Of a stretch of 64,000 bases of DNA, positions 45,155 to 54,190 are shown piece after piece; within the stretch, counting starts at the first letter, position 1; each line of letters opens with the position of its first letter. Below the pieces are notes generated by a model, which had not been told where the DNA came from, did no database searches, and saw nothing but the letters and a program-made list of their open reading frames with translations. Source of the DNA: Verrucomicrobiota bacterium (GTDB lineage Bacteria > Verrucomicrobiota > Verrucomicrobiia > Opitutales > Opitutaceae). The stretch is from positions 275,349 to 339,348 of the forward strand of contig JACRQG010000027.1 in NCBI GenBank assembly GCA_016222805.1, read 5' to 3'. The position numbers and the translations under genes were made by a program.

Positions 45155-48100
45155 ATGACCTTCGTTCTTGTTCTTCGCCTGCGGGACCTCGGTCTCGCCG
45201 TCTCGAGCCTGTCATTGCTGGCAGCATTGGCCGGGGCCGCCGATGCCACCACCGGGGCGACCTCCACCGAGGTGGTCGAACTCAGCCCGTTCACCGTGAA
45301 CACCAGCCGCGACCTCGGCTACGTGGCGGAGAACACCCTCGCCGGCAGCCGGTTGAACGCCCGGTTGCGCGACACCGCCAGCTCGGTCTCGGTGTTCACC
45401 AAGGAGTTCCTCGAGGACATCGCGATCACCGACATCCGCGAATTGATGGAGTACACCGTCAACGGCGAGATGGACACGAACTCGCAGGGCGCCAGTTCCG
45501 AGCAGAACCGAATCATCGGCGGCCATGCGCTGACCGCGGGGGTGCAGAGCCGCGGGCTCATCGCCGGCCTCGGCCTGGACTATTTCTCCAGCATCACGCC
45601 GCCGGATCCCTATCGCGTGGGACGTTTCGAGGATGCGCGGGGGCCCAACAGCATCCTCTTCGGCATCGGATCGCCGGGAGGACTCCTGAACCAGACCTCG
45701 AAGGTGGCGGAGACACATCGCAACAGCAGCCTGATCCGCCATGGCGCCGGTTCGTGGGGGCGGCAGCGGCTCGAGTTCGACGCGAACCGGGTGCTGGTGA
45801 AGGACCGCCTGGCGGTGTCGCTCGCGGCGGTGCACCAGGAGAACGGCGGCTGGCGGGCGTTCGATTTCCAGGACAAGGATCGGATCTTCGGCTCGATCAC
45901 GTTTCGTCCGGTGCGCCAGGTGACCGTCACCGCAATGGGGGAGACGGGCCGTGACGTGAATGCGGTCGTGCGTTCGTTTTCCGACACCGAGCAGGTGCTC
46001 GCCTGGTACGACAACCGCCAGGCCCGCGGGGTCGACGCGGTGACGTTCACGCCGGGGACCGCGGCGCCGACGGCGGCAATGCAGGCGCTCGGTGTGACCG
46101 GGCGCGACGGTACCCGCGGGGGCAACAACCGCCGGGCGGTGTTTATCGAGAACAACGGGGTGTTCTTCGACGCGATCGGCACCTTCCTCACTTCCTCCTA
46201 CAACAACGCCGTGGTGCGGGCGCCCGACGGCACGCCGGGGGTAACCTCCTCCTCGGTGCCGCGGATTTACGACCCCAAACTGTATCCGCTCAACGGCAAC
46301 GCCACCGGGCCGGGCATGTATCGCGACCAGACGCTTCGCAACTATACCGTGACGATCGACTGGCAGCCGCGGCGCAACCTGATCTTCAACCTCGGCCAGA
46401 ACTACCAGCGCACCAACGCCGAGGTGAACCTCATGAACGGCAACAGCCCGATCCTGCGCGGCGACGCCAACCGTACCCTCGGCATCGGCGGGCCGGCCAA
46501 CCCCTACGCGGGCCGGCTGTATTTCGACGGCAACTGGACGCGCGATGTGCACTTCGGCGAAACCCGCGAGACCCGCCTTTCCGTCTCCTACCAGCTGGAA
46601 ACGAAGTACGCCTGGATCGGCCGGCACCGCCTGGCTGCGGCGGTCTCGCGCAACGACGTGACGGACAAACGCGCCAATTCCTGGCTCGTGCTCGCGGGCC
46701 GGCCGTACAATGCCGATCCCTCCAACACCAACAACCGCGTGACGGTGCGCAATTACCTGACCGAGGGCGATTATGGCACCTATCGCGTCGGCGATTGGCG
46801 CCGCCTGCCGGCCACGATCGCCTTTGACGGCCGCACGTTTCAGACGGCCTACGCCAATGTCGCCTCGGGTGGGGCGGACAACGGCGGCATGATGCAGGAG
46901 ATCGACTCGCGGCTGGCGGCCGCCCAGAGCTACTTTCTCGGCGGGCGGGTGGTGACGACGTTCGGTTACCGGAAGGACAACGTGGAGAACACGCAGCTCG
47001 GCTATCTCAATGATCCGCTCCGTGGCGATGTCGTCGATCCGGATCCTGCCCACGGCATCGTCAACCGCATGGTCGGGCAGACGCGTGCGGCTGGTGCGGT
47101 GTTTCATGCCTTCGACTGGCTGTCGCTGATTGCGAATCGATCGTCGAATGTCGGCGTGCCACCGCTCGCGCGCACCACGTTTCCCGAGGGCAACCTGGCT
47201 CCGCTCTCGAAGGGGCGAGGTGAGGATTACGGGGTCGGTGTCGATCTGCTCGAGGGCCGGCTGAATGCCCGCGCGGTTTATTTCAAGGGCAGCGAGCGAG
47301 GGCGCGTGACGGCGCCGGTGGCCAATACCCTGCGCGACCGGAATATCCGGGTGATGGAGGCCCTTGGTGGCGCACTGGTGGGCAGTGGCCTGCCGCTCAC
47401 CGCGGCGCAGTGGGAGCCGATCCGCCGCGCCTACACCCCTCCGGTGAACTCGATCTCCAACGACTTCGACTCCGAGGGTTATGAGGTGCGCGTGACGGCC
47501 AACTTCACCCGCAACTGGCGCCTGGTCGCCAACTACTCCTACACGGATTCCGGCCGGGTCGGCCTCGCCCAGGAGGCGATCGACTGGTACGGATTGAAAC
47601 AGGCCGATGCGGTCGTCCTGGTGCAGGGGGTATCGCAGAATGCCACCGGGCAGTTCGTGGTCGATCCCTCCGCTTATGCGACCGGGGGTGCGGTCGCCAA
47701 GTGGATCGAACTCTCGCGCCTGCATCCGGGGGCCGGCTTGTCGACCCTCACGACTTCCAGCGGCATCACGATCGCGCAGGAAATTTTCGACTTGGTGGAC
47801 ACCCTGAACGACGAAAAAGAGGCCCAGCAGAAACGCTGGGGGGTCCGCCCGCACAAGATCAGCCTGTTTACGGCCTATGATTTCAAGCAGGGCCGGCTGG
47901 CGGGCTTCACCCTCGGCGGCGGCTGGCGCTGGCGCAGCGCCAATGTGATTGGAGCCAACGCCAGCGGGGCGGAGATCGTCGGCCGCGTGATCACCGCGAC
48001 GGATCTCATGCTGGGTTACACGCTGCGACCCGGGAAGTTGCCGGGCCGCGTGCGGTTCCAGGTCAACGTCGCAAACGTCTTCGACCGCTCCGGCATCATT

Positions 48101-48232
48101 CCCTCGCGGCTGGCGACCGGCCCGACCGCGCCCGACGGGTTCATGATCCCGGGCGGGCGCGGCGTGGCGTATGGCCGGTTCGACCTGATTCAGCCCCGGG
48201 AATACCGGTTCACGACGACGTACTCGTTCTGA
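45155..48232 (+). CDS. TonB-dependent receptor (no carboxypeptidase-like domain)
   Basis: This 1025-residue outer-membrane receptor has a signal peptide (about 1-30), a TonB-box-like LSPFTVNT, a plug with LAGSRLNARLRDTASSVSVF, FLEDIAITDIRELMEYT and RGPNSILFGIGSPGG, and a barrel ending FTTTYSF. It is of the same kind as the receptor at 24690. The start at 45155 follows from the signal peptide; the frame is open for 87 codons upstream. No regulator or enzyme gene is adjacent. It converges, with a 24-base gap, on the TonB-box-repeat gene. The 278 bases before it hold no clear promoter. Confidence 0.92.
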   Translation: MTFVLVLRLRDLGLAVSSLSLLAALAGAADATTGATSTEVVELSPFTVNTSRDLGYVAENTLAGSRLNARLRDTASSVSVFTKEFLEDIAITDIRELMEYTVNGEMDTNSQGASSEQNRIIGGHALTAGVQSRGLIAGLGLDYFSSITPPDPYRVGRFEDARGPNSILFGIGSPGGLLNQTSKVAETHRNSSLIRHGAGSWGRQRLEFDANRVLVKDRLAVSLAAVHQENGGWRAFDFQDKDRIFGSITFRPVRQVTVTAMGETGRDVNAVVRSFSDTEQVLAWYDNRQARGVDAVTFTPGTAAPTAAMQALGVTGRDGTRGGNNRRAVFIENNGVFFDAIGTFLTSSYNNAVVRAPDGTPGVTSSSVPRIYDPKLYPLNGNATGPGMYRDQTLRNYTVTIDWQPRRNLIFNLGQNYQRTNAEVNLMNGNSPILRGDANRTLGIGGPANPYAGRLYFDGNWTRDVHFGETRETRLSVSYQLETKYAWIGRHRLAAAVSRNDVTDKRANSWLVLAGRPYNADPSNTNNRVTVRNYLTEGDYGTYRVGDWRRLPATIAFDGRTFQTAYANVASGGADNGGMMQEIDSRLAAAQSYFLGGRVVTTFGYRKDNVENTQLGYLNDPLRGDVVDPDPAHGIVNRMVGQTRAAGAVFHAFDWLSLIANRSSNVGVPPLARTTFPEGNLAPLSKGRGEDYGVGVDLLEGRLNARAVYFKGSERGRVTAPVANTLRDRNIRVMEALGGALVGSGLPLTAAQWEPIRRAYTPPVNSISNDFDSEGYEVRVTANFTRNWRLVANYSYTDSGRVGLAQEAIDWYGLKQADAVVLVQGVSQNATGQFVVDPSAYATGGAVAKWIELSRLHPGAGLSTLTTSSGITIAQEIFDLVDTLNDEKEAQQKRWGVRPHKISLFTAYDFKQGRLAGFTLGGGWRWRSANVIGANASGAEIVGRVITATDLMLGYTLRPGKLPGRVRFQVNVANVFDRSGIIPSRLATGPTAPDGFMIPGGRGVAYGRFDLIQPREYRFTTTYSF

Positions 48233-48256
48233 GTTCCCGGCCGGGGCTGGGGGGAC

Positions 48257-48625
48257 TCACTTCAAGCGTGCCGGGGCGCGATCGCGCCGGGCCGGGGTCG
48301 TGGCCATCGACCCGGTGACCATGAACTTCTCCAGGCGCTGGGGCGCATCCGCGGGGTCCGCGAGGGATCCGGTCACCATGAACTTCTCGAGCCGCTGCGG
48401 CGCGTCGGCCGGGTCCGCGAGCGAACCAGTGACCATGAACTTGTCCAGTTTCTGCGGCACGTCGGCTGGATCGGCCAGCGAGCCGGTGACCATGAACTTC
48501 TCCAGCCGCTGCGGGGCGTCGGCCGGAGCGGCGGCGGAGGGCGTGGCGGTCAGCGGGGCGGGGTTCTGGGCGAACGCGACTGACGCGAACGTCAGCGCGG
48601 CGAGGAGGGCGGTGGTTTTCTTCAT
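48257..48625 (-). CDS. Small secreted protein with four tandem TonB-box-like repeats
   Basis: This 122-residue protein has a clear signal peptide (residues 1-19, cut after FAFAQ-type AFA), a short Pro/Ala spacer, and then four copies of a 19-residue unit. Copies 1 and 3 read DAPQRLEKFMVTGSLADPA; copy 2 has V, K and D changes; copy 4 ends in MATTPA. A basic tail follows (RRDRAPARLK). The core LEKFMVTGS looks like the TonB box of the large receptors in this window (LDKFVVAG, LSEYVVAS, LSEFVVG). It has no plug or barrel. It lies 44 bases after the secreted peptidase-like gene on the same strand and probably shares its transcript. No known family was recognised. It could bind TonB, act as a peptidase substrate, or be a by-product of receptor gene decay followed by repeat expansion. 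Confidence 0.75.
   Translation of the reverse strand: MKKTTALLAALTFASVAFAQNPAPLTATPSAAAPADAPQRLEKFMVTGSLADPADVPQKLDKFMVTGSLADPADAPQRLEKFMVTGSLADPADAPQRLEKFMVTGSMATTPARRDRAPARLK
48293..48520 (-). repeat. Four tandem 57-bp coding repeats
   Basis: The four units encode residues 36-111 of the secreted protein. Units are near-identical in DNA (core GACCATGAACTTCTCCAG on the plus strand) and in phase with the codons. They are contiguous with no spacers, so they are not a CRISPR array. Confidence 0.9.
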
Positions 48626-48669
48626 GATGGTGATTTCGGGGTGATGGCGCCAGGGGTTGTCCGAGGCGG

Positions 48670-49254
48670 TCAGTGGAAGCTGATGTATTGGATGCCGTTC
48701 TTGTTCGCGTAGGTTTCGAGCGGCACGAGGTCCGCCGCGGTCTGCGGTTCGAGCACGTACCAGCCCTTGTCGGTGAGGAAGAGGCCCACGGCATGGCGCT
48801 CGCGCGTCCGGCCCACGCCGGAGAAGGCGCGGTCCTGGAACACGATGACCTTTGCGGCGGACGGCTGCGCCGACCCCCCCAGCATGCCGGCCAGACCGGC
48901 CATGTGGCGCAGGAACATGCAGAAGTCGTCGCAGTCCGCGCCCTCCGTCCCTCCTCCGTCCGCGGCGTCGCGCAGGTCCGCCACCGCGAGCCGGTAGAAG
49001 GGGACAAAGCGGCGGGCGAGCCAATCGTGGCGAATCACCGCATAGCGCGCATCGAGCAGCGGACCGAGAAAGGCGCCCTTGGGCAGCAGCAACTGCGCGG
49101 ACTTGAGCAGTTCCTCGGCGGAGATCTGCCGGGCCACCTGCAGGGGTGGGGGCAGGTCGAGCTTGGTCGGGGGCGGACCCTTGGCCAGCGCCGTGGGAAG
49201 GACGGCCAGCAGCGCGCCGAGACCGGCGGCGGAAAATGCGCGACGAAAACGCAC
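48670..49254 (-). CDS. Secreted transglutaminase/papain-like cysteine peptidase-fold protein
   Basis: This 194-residue protein starts at a GTG and has a signal peptide (about 1-24). The segments GADCDDFCMFLRHMAG (Cys108), RERHAVGLFL (His154) and GWYVLEPQT (Glu169) fit the Cys-His-acid order and spacing of bacterial transglutaminase-like cysteine peptidases, the LapG relatives. The family match is by eye and modest. It is the first gene of a pair with the TonB-box-repeat protein, 44 bases downstream. If active, that small protein or a receptor N-terminus is an obvious candidate substrate. Confidence 0.6.
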   Translation of the reverse strand: MRFRRAFSAAGLGALLAVLPTALAKGPPPTKLDLPPPLQVARQISAEELLKSAQLLLPKGAFLGPLLDARYAVIRHDWLARRFVPFYRLAVADLRDAADGGGTEGADCDDFCMFLRHMAGLAGMLGGSAQPSAAKVIVFQDRAFSGVGRTRERHAVGLFLTDKGWYVLEPQTAADLVPLETYANKNGIQYISFH

Positions 49255-49331
49255 GGCGGCACGATGAAACGCACCAGCACCCTGTCAACGGACGAGCGCG
49301 AAAATGGGTGATCATTCCGGGTCACACGTGG

Positions 49332-49343
49332 CAAACCGGTTTG
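49332..49343. promoter_or_regulatory. Perfect 12-bp palindrome between divergent genes
   Basis: CAAACCGGTTTG lies 77 bases before the minus-strand gene start and about 320 bases before mdtA-like. It may be an operator for either; no regulator is adjacent. Confidence 0.35.
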
Positions 49344-49447
49344 TCCCCGAAAAGGGCCAGTGTAAGTTGAAATCGGATACGGTGGCGGCGGGCCCGGCTG
49401 CCGTTGGTCCGGCCGCGCCCGCGGGGATTGGGCGCCCGCCCGGTTCC

Positions 49448-49466
49448 CGCCCGCAAGAAGCGGGCG
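49448..49466. other. GC-rich hairpin in the leader region before the efflux operon
   Basis: CGCCCGC-AAGAA-GCGGGCG is a perfect 7-bp stem. The 49344-49665 stretch holds this and smaller GC stems but no gene. Confidence 0.35.
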
Positions 49467-49665
49467 CGGCGCATTCCCACACGCCGCCGAGCTCCTCCGG
49501 CGGCTGGGAAACCGCCGCTCCTGCCGGGAAAGCCCGGTCCGCGGCTTCCGCGATGAGAGGATTCGCGCCGTGGAAATCCGGGCCGTGAAAATATCCTAGC
49601 AACGTGTCGCCGGGCGTGGTCGTCTGGCGGGTGCGGTCGGGTATCCGGCTGCGTTCCTCTTCGAC

Positions 49666-50940
49666 ATGTCCTCCGGCCCTTCCATCCCTCGCAAGTGGTT
49701 GCTCTACGGAGCCGTTGCCGCCGCGTTTCTCGCGGCTATCTGGTACTTCGGGTTCCGCGCCCAGCCTCCGACCCGGATGGGGGGCGGCAGCCCCTTCCGT
49801 TCGCGCAACAGCACGGCGCCGGTCCCGGTGAAGGCGGTCAACGCGGAGCGCAAGAGCCTCGCGGTGCACCTGAGGGCCATTGGCACGGTCACGCCGCTGA
49901 ACACCGTGACCGTCCGCAGCCGGGTGGAAGGGCAGCTCGTGCGCGTGCTCTTCCAGGAGGGACAACAGGTGCAGCAAGGCCAGGTCCTGGCGGAAATCGA
50001 CCCGCAGCCGTACCAGATTCGTCTGGCTCAGATGGAGGCCCGGCAGCGCCAGAACGCGGCTCAATTGCAGACGGCCCGGGCCGATCTGGAACGTTTCCGG
50101 CAATTGCACGCCCAGACCCTGGTCACCCAGCAGCAGCTCGAGGCCCAGCAGGCGCTCGTGGCGGATCGGGAGGGAGCCCTGGCGGCCGACCAGGCCGCGA
50201 CCGACGACGCGCGCCGGCAGCTGGCGTACACCAAGATCGAGGCGCCGATCGCCGGTCGCCTGGGCCTCCGTCAGGTCGACGCAGGCAACCTGATTCGTCC
50301 GGGCGACGCGGGAGGTCTCGTCGTCCTCACCCAGACGCGGCCGATCGCCGTGACCTTCACCATCCCGGAGATCGACCTGCAGAAGGTCCTGGAGCCTCTG
50401 CGCGCCGGCGAGACCCTGGCGGTCGAAGCCTGGGATCGCAGCGAACAGACCCTGCTCGCGAGCGGTGCGCTCAAGACCGTCGACAACCAGATCGACCTCG
50501 CCACCGGCACGCTCCGGCTCAAGGCGGAGTTTCCCAACGACGACGAGAAGCTGTTCCCGAATCAGTTCGTCAACGTGCGCCTGCGGGTGCGCACGCTGCG
50601 GGATGCGGTGGTGATCCCCGCGGCCGCGGTGCAATACGGCTCCCGGGGCACCTACGTCTACCTCGTCAACGAGGAGAGCAAGGCCACGGTGCGTGAAATC
50701 GTGCTCGGTCCGGCCGACGGCTCCCTCCAGGCGGTGACCAGCGGCCTGCAGCACGAGGAGAAGGTCATTCTCGAGGGACTCGATCGCCTGCGGGAAGGCC
50801 GGTTGGTGGCCCCGGTGGGGGCGGATGGCCTGGCCCAGCTCCCTCCGCCCGGGGCGGAAAAGAGCGCGGGCGGCGACCGCGGGGGCAAGGGCGAGAAGTC
50901 CGGCGGCAAGGGCGAGCGCGGGAAGAAGAAGGACAAATGA
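49666..50940 (+). CDS. RND efflux periplasmic adaptor, MdtA-like
   Basis: This 424-residue membrane-fusion protein has an N-terminal membrane anchor (about 10-28) and a split lipoyl domain ([35 protein letters not shown] and [20 protein letters not shown]). A helical hairpin rich in Gln and Ala (about 105-165), a beta-barrel ([12 protein letters not shown]) and a membrane-proximal domain complete it. The Lys/Gly-rich C-terminal tail (about 395-424) is unusual. It bridges the two RND pumps that follow to an outer-membrane channel not encoded here. It overlaps the next gene by four bases (ATGA). Confidence 0.94.
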   Translation: MSSGPSIPRKWLLYGAVAAAFLAAIWYFGFRAQPPTRMGGGSPFRSRNSTAPVPVKAVNAERKSLAVHLRAIGTVTPLNTVTVRSRVEGQLVRVLFQEGQQVQQGQVLAEIDPQPYQIRLAQMEARQRQNAAQLQTARADLERFRQLHAQTLVTQQQLEAQQALVADREGALAADQAATDDARRQLAYTKIEAPIAGRLGLRQVDAGNLIRPGDAGGLVVLTQTRPIAVTFTIPEIDLQKVLEPLRAGETLAVEAWDRSEQTLLASGALKTVDNQIDLATGTLRLKAEFPNDDEKLFPNQFVNVRLRVRTLRDAVVIPAAAVQYGSRGTYVYLVNEESKATVREIVLGPADGSLQAVTSGLQHEEKVILEGLDRLREGRLVAPVGADGLAQLPPPGAEKSAGGDRGGKGEKSGGKGERGKKKDK

Positions 50941-53900
50941 GCCCGTCCCGTCCGTTCATCCTCCGGCCGGTGGCGACCAGCCTGCTGATGGTCGCCCTGA
51001 TGCTTTCGGGGATCATCGCCTACCGGCTGTTGCCGGTCTCGGCGCTGCCGCAGGTCGACTTTCCCACGATCCAGATCTTCACCTTCTATCCGGGAGCGAG
51101 CCCGATGGTCGTCGCCAGTTCGGTGACGGCGCCGTTGGAGCGGCGGTTCGGGCAGATCCCCGGGGTGAACCAGATGTCGTCGACCAGTTCGGCGGGGGCA
51201 TCCGTGATCACGCTGCAGTTCTCGCTCGAGGTCTCGCTCGGCGTGGCGGAGCAGGAAGTGCAGGCGGCGATCAACGCGGCGTCGAACCTGCTCCCCAACG
51301 ATCTCCCGACGCCCCCGGTTTACCGCAAGGTCAACCCGGCCGACACCCCGATCCTGACTCTGGCGGTCACCAGTGCCAGCCTGCCCCAGCCGCAGGTGCA
51401 TGATCTGGTGGATACGCGGATCGCGCAGAAACTCGCGCAGATCCCCGGCGTGGGCATGGTGAGCCTGGCGGGCGGGCAGCGGCCGGCAGTCCGCGTGCAG
51501 ATCAACCCCGGCGAACTCGCCCAGCGGGGGCTCAACCTGGCCGACGTGCGCGCGGCCATCGCCGCCGCGAGCGTGAACCAGCCCAAGGGCAGCTTCGATG
51601 GTCCGATCCGCACCATCCTGATGGATGCGAACGACCAGCTCCGGTCGATCGAGGAATTTCGCAACCTGATCATCGCCTGGCGCGACGGCGCGCCGCTGCG
51701 GCTCGGCGACGTGGCGCGGGTCGAGAACGCCGCCGAGGATCGCCGGCTGGCCGCCTGGGCCGATCGACTGCCGGCGGTGCTGGTCAACGTGCAGCGGCAG
51801 CCGGGGGCCAACGTGATCGAGGTCGTCGACCGCGTGCAGGCGCTGCTGCCGCAGCTGGCCGCCAACCTGCCGGCCGCGGTGGAGATGAACGTCCTCACCG
51901 ATCGCACACAGAGCATCCGGGCATCCGTGCGTTCGGTGCAGCACGAACTCGTGTTTGCCGTGCTGCTCGTCGTGCTCGTGACCTTCCTCTTCCTCCGCAA
52001 CTTCGCCGCGACCATCATCCCGAGCATCGCCGTGCCGCTCTCGCTCATCGGCACCTTCGGCGTGATGTACCTCGCGGGGTATTCGTTGAACATCCTCACG
52101 CTGATGGCGCTGACGATCGCCACGGGCTTCGTGGTCGATGACGCGATCGTGATGCTGGAGAACATCGCCCGTTACCGCGAGCAGGGCGACTCCCCGATGG
52201 AGTCCGCGTTGAAGGGGGCCTCGCAGATCGGCTTCACGCTCGTCTCGCTGACGATTTCGCTGATCGCGGTGCTCATCCCCCTGCTCTTCATGGGCGAGGT
52301 GGTCGGGCGCCTCTTCCACGAGTTCGCGATCACGCTGGCGGTCTCGATCCTGATCTCGCTCGTCGTTTCGCTCACGCTCACGCCGATGATGTGCGCGCGC
52401 ATGCTGCCGGAGCCCGAGGCGGGCGGGGCGCATGCCCGGCCGGGGTTCCTCGACGCGGTGATTGCCAAGTATGGCGAGTGGCTCGACTGGGTGCTTGATC
52501 ACCAGCGGCTGGCCCTGCAGGTCACCCTCGCCACCCTGGTGCTGACGGCCCTGCTGTGGGTCTTCGTGCCCAAGGGGTTCTTCCCGGTGCAGGACAACGC
52601 GGCCATCCAGGCGGTGACGGAGGCTCCGCAGTCGATTTCGTTCACCGCGATGGCGGAACGGCAGCAGGCCTTGGCGGCGAAGATTCTCGAGGACCCCGCC
52701 GTGCGCAGCCTGTCCTCCTTCATCGGCGTCGACGGCACCAACGCCACCCTCAACAGCGGACGCATGCTCATCAACCTGAAGCCGCACGATGAACGCGACG
52801 ATTCCGCCCTGCGGGTCATCGAACGGCTGCGCGTGGCGGCCCAGGCCGTGCCCGGCATCTCGCTCTTCATGCAGCCGGTGCAGGAGCTGACGATCGAGGA
52901 CCGGGTGAGCCGGACGCAGTTCCAGTTCACGCTGACCTGCCCGGACGAGAAGCTGCTCTACGACTGGACCCCGCAGCTGGTCGGCGCGCTGCAGCAGCTG
53001 CCGCAGCTGGCCGACGTGGCGAGCGATCTCCAGAACCAGGGGCTGCAGGCCTACGTCGAGATCGATCGCGACGCCGCGAGCCGGCTGGGCGTGACGGTGG
53101 CGGACATCGACGACGCCCTCTACAGCGCGTTTGGCCAACGGCAGATTTCCACGCTCTTCACCCACACGAGCCAGTACCGCGTCGTCCTCGAGGTGGATCC
53201 GCGGCTGGCGCGGGGGCCGGAGGCGCTCACCGGGATTTTTGTGCGGACGCGGGCGGGTCGCCCGGTGCCATTGGCGAGCATCGCCCGCGTGCGGGAGCGC
53301 TCGACGGAGCTCCTGATCAACCATGTCGGTCAGTTCCCGGCGGTGACGATTTCGTTCAACCTCGGGGGGCGTTCCTCGCTCGGCGACGCCGTGAAGGCGA
53401 TCGAGGCGGAGGCCCGGCGCCTCGAGCTGCCCCCGGCGATCGAGATGCGGTTCCAGGGGGCGGCGCATGCCTTCCGGGCCTCGCTTGGGAGCACGCTCTG
53501 GCTCGTCCTCGCCGCCGTGGTGACCATGTATATCGTCCTCGGTGTGCTGTACGAGAGCAGCATCCACCCCATCACGATCCTCTCGACGCTGCCGTCGGCG
53601 ACGGTCGGCGCGCTGCTGGCGCTTTCCATCACCGGCCGGCCGCTCGATATGATCGCCATCATCGGCATCATCCTGCTCATCGGACTCGTGAAGAAGAACG
53701 GCATCATGATGGTCGACTTCGCCCTCGAGGCGGGGCGGCGGGACGGTCTGGCGCCGCGGGATGCCATCCGGCAGGCGGCGTTGCTGCGGTTCCGGCCGAT
53801 CCTGATGACCACGCTGGCCGCGCTGTTTGGCGCGCTACCGCTGATGTTGTCCTCCGGATCCGGCGCCGAACTCCGGCAGCCGCTGGGAATCGTGATGGTG

Positions 53901-54044
53901 GGCGGGCTGCTGGTGAGCCAGGTGCTGACGCTTTTCACCACGCCGGTCGTGTATCTCTTCTTCGATCGGCTGGCGGCGTCGGCCCTCGCCCGTCGCCAGA
54001 AGGCGCTCGCCACGAATTCCAAATTGCAGCCTGCGCGTTCATGA
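50937..54044 (+). CDS. RND multidrug efflux transporter, MdtB-like
   Basis: This 1035-residue inner-membrane pump of the AcrB/MdtB class begins with [36 protein letters not shown]. It has twelve membrane segments with two large periplasmic loops. The proton-relay acidic pair is in [20 protein letters not shown]. It is translationally coupled to the adaptor. With the second pump it should form an MdtBC-type heterotrimer. The C-terminus (KLQPARS) is short. Confidence 0.93.
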   Translation: MSPSRPFILRPVATSLLMVALMLSGIIAYRLLPVSALPQVDFPTIQIFTFYPGASPMVVASSVTAPLERRFGQIPGVNQMSSTSSAGASVITLQFSLEVSLGVAEQEVQAAINAASNLLPNDLPTPPVYRKVNPADTPILTLAVTSASLPQPQVHDLVDTRIAQKLAQIPGVGMVSLAGGQRPAVRVQINPGELAQRGLNLADVRAAIAAASVNQPKGSFDGPIRTILMDANDQLRSIEEFRNLIIAWRDGAPLRLGDVARVENAAEDRRLAAWADRLPAVLVNVQRQPGANVIEVVDRVQALLPQLAANLPAAVEMNVLTDRTQSIRASVRSVQHELVFAVLLVVLVTFLFLRNFAATIIPSIAVPLSLIGTFGVMYLAGYSLNILTLMALTIATGFVVDDAIVMLENIARYREQGDSPMESALKGASQIGFTLVSLTISLIAVLIPLLFMGEVVGRLFHEFAITLAVSILISLVVSLTLTPMMCARMLPEPEAGGAHARPGFLDAVIAKYGEWLDWVLDHQRLALQVTLATLVLTALLWVFVPKGFFPVQDNAAIQAVTEAPQSISFTAMAERQQALAAKILEDPAVRSLSSFIGVDGTNATLNSGRMLINLKPHDERDDSALRVIERLRVAAQAVPGISLFMQPVQELTIEDRVSRTQFQFTLTCPDEKLLYDWTPQLVGALQQLPQLADVASDLQNQGLQAYVEIDRDAASRLGVTVADIDDALYSAFGQRQISTLFTHTSQYRVVLEVDPRLARGPEALTGIFVRTRAGRPVPLASIARVRERSTELLINHVGQFPAVTISFNLGGRSSLGDAVKAIEAEARRLELPPAIEMRFQGAAHAFRASLGSTLWLVLAAVVTMYIVLGVLYESSIHPITILSTLPSATVGALLALSITGRPLDMIAIIGIILLIGLVKKNGIMMVDFALEAGRRDGLAPRDAIRQAALLRFRPILMTTLAALFGALPLMLSSGSGAELRQPLGIVMVGGLLVSQVLTLFTTPVVYLFFDRLAASALARRQKALATNSKLQPARS

Positions 54045-54103
54045 ACGCCCGCCTCGACAGTCAGCCCGGGACCCCGCGCCTCCGGGAAGTCCCCTCCGCC
54101 ACG

Positions 54104-54190
54104 ATGGCGGTGCCGCAGCTCCCGCGAGGCGGGGTGGGGTCACCCTGGCGCTGGAAGCCCGCCGGTTGCTCGGGCGCCGTCCGTCGATGA
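54104..54190 (+). other. Possible 28-codon leader frame ending in the second pump gene's start codon
   Basis: In the 142-base gap between the pump genes, an ATG at 54104 opens a 28-codon frame whose TGA (54188-54190) overlaps the ATG at 54187 in the same ATGA arrangement as other joints in the operon. A 9-bp inverted repeat (CCCGCCTCG and CGAGGCGGG) flanks part of the gap. It may be a coupling leader, but chance cannot be ruled out. Confidence 0.25.

Noticed and set aside
48293..48520. A CRISPR-like direct-repeat array
   Set aside because: The repeats are contiguous, without spacers, in codon phase and encode the secreted TonB-box-repeat protein; no cas genes are near.
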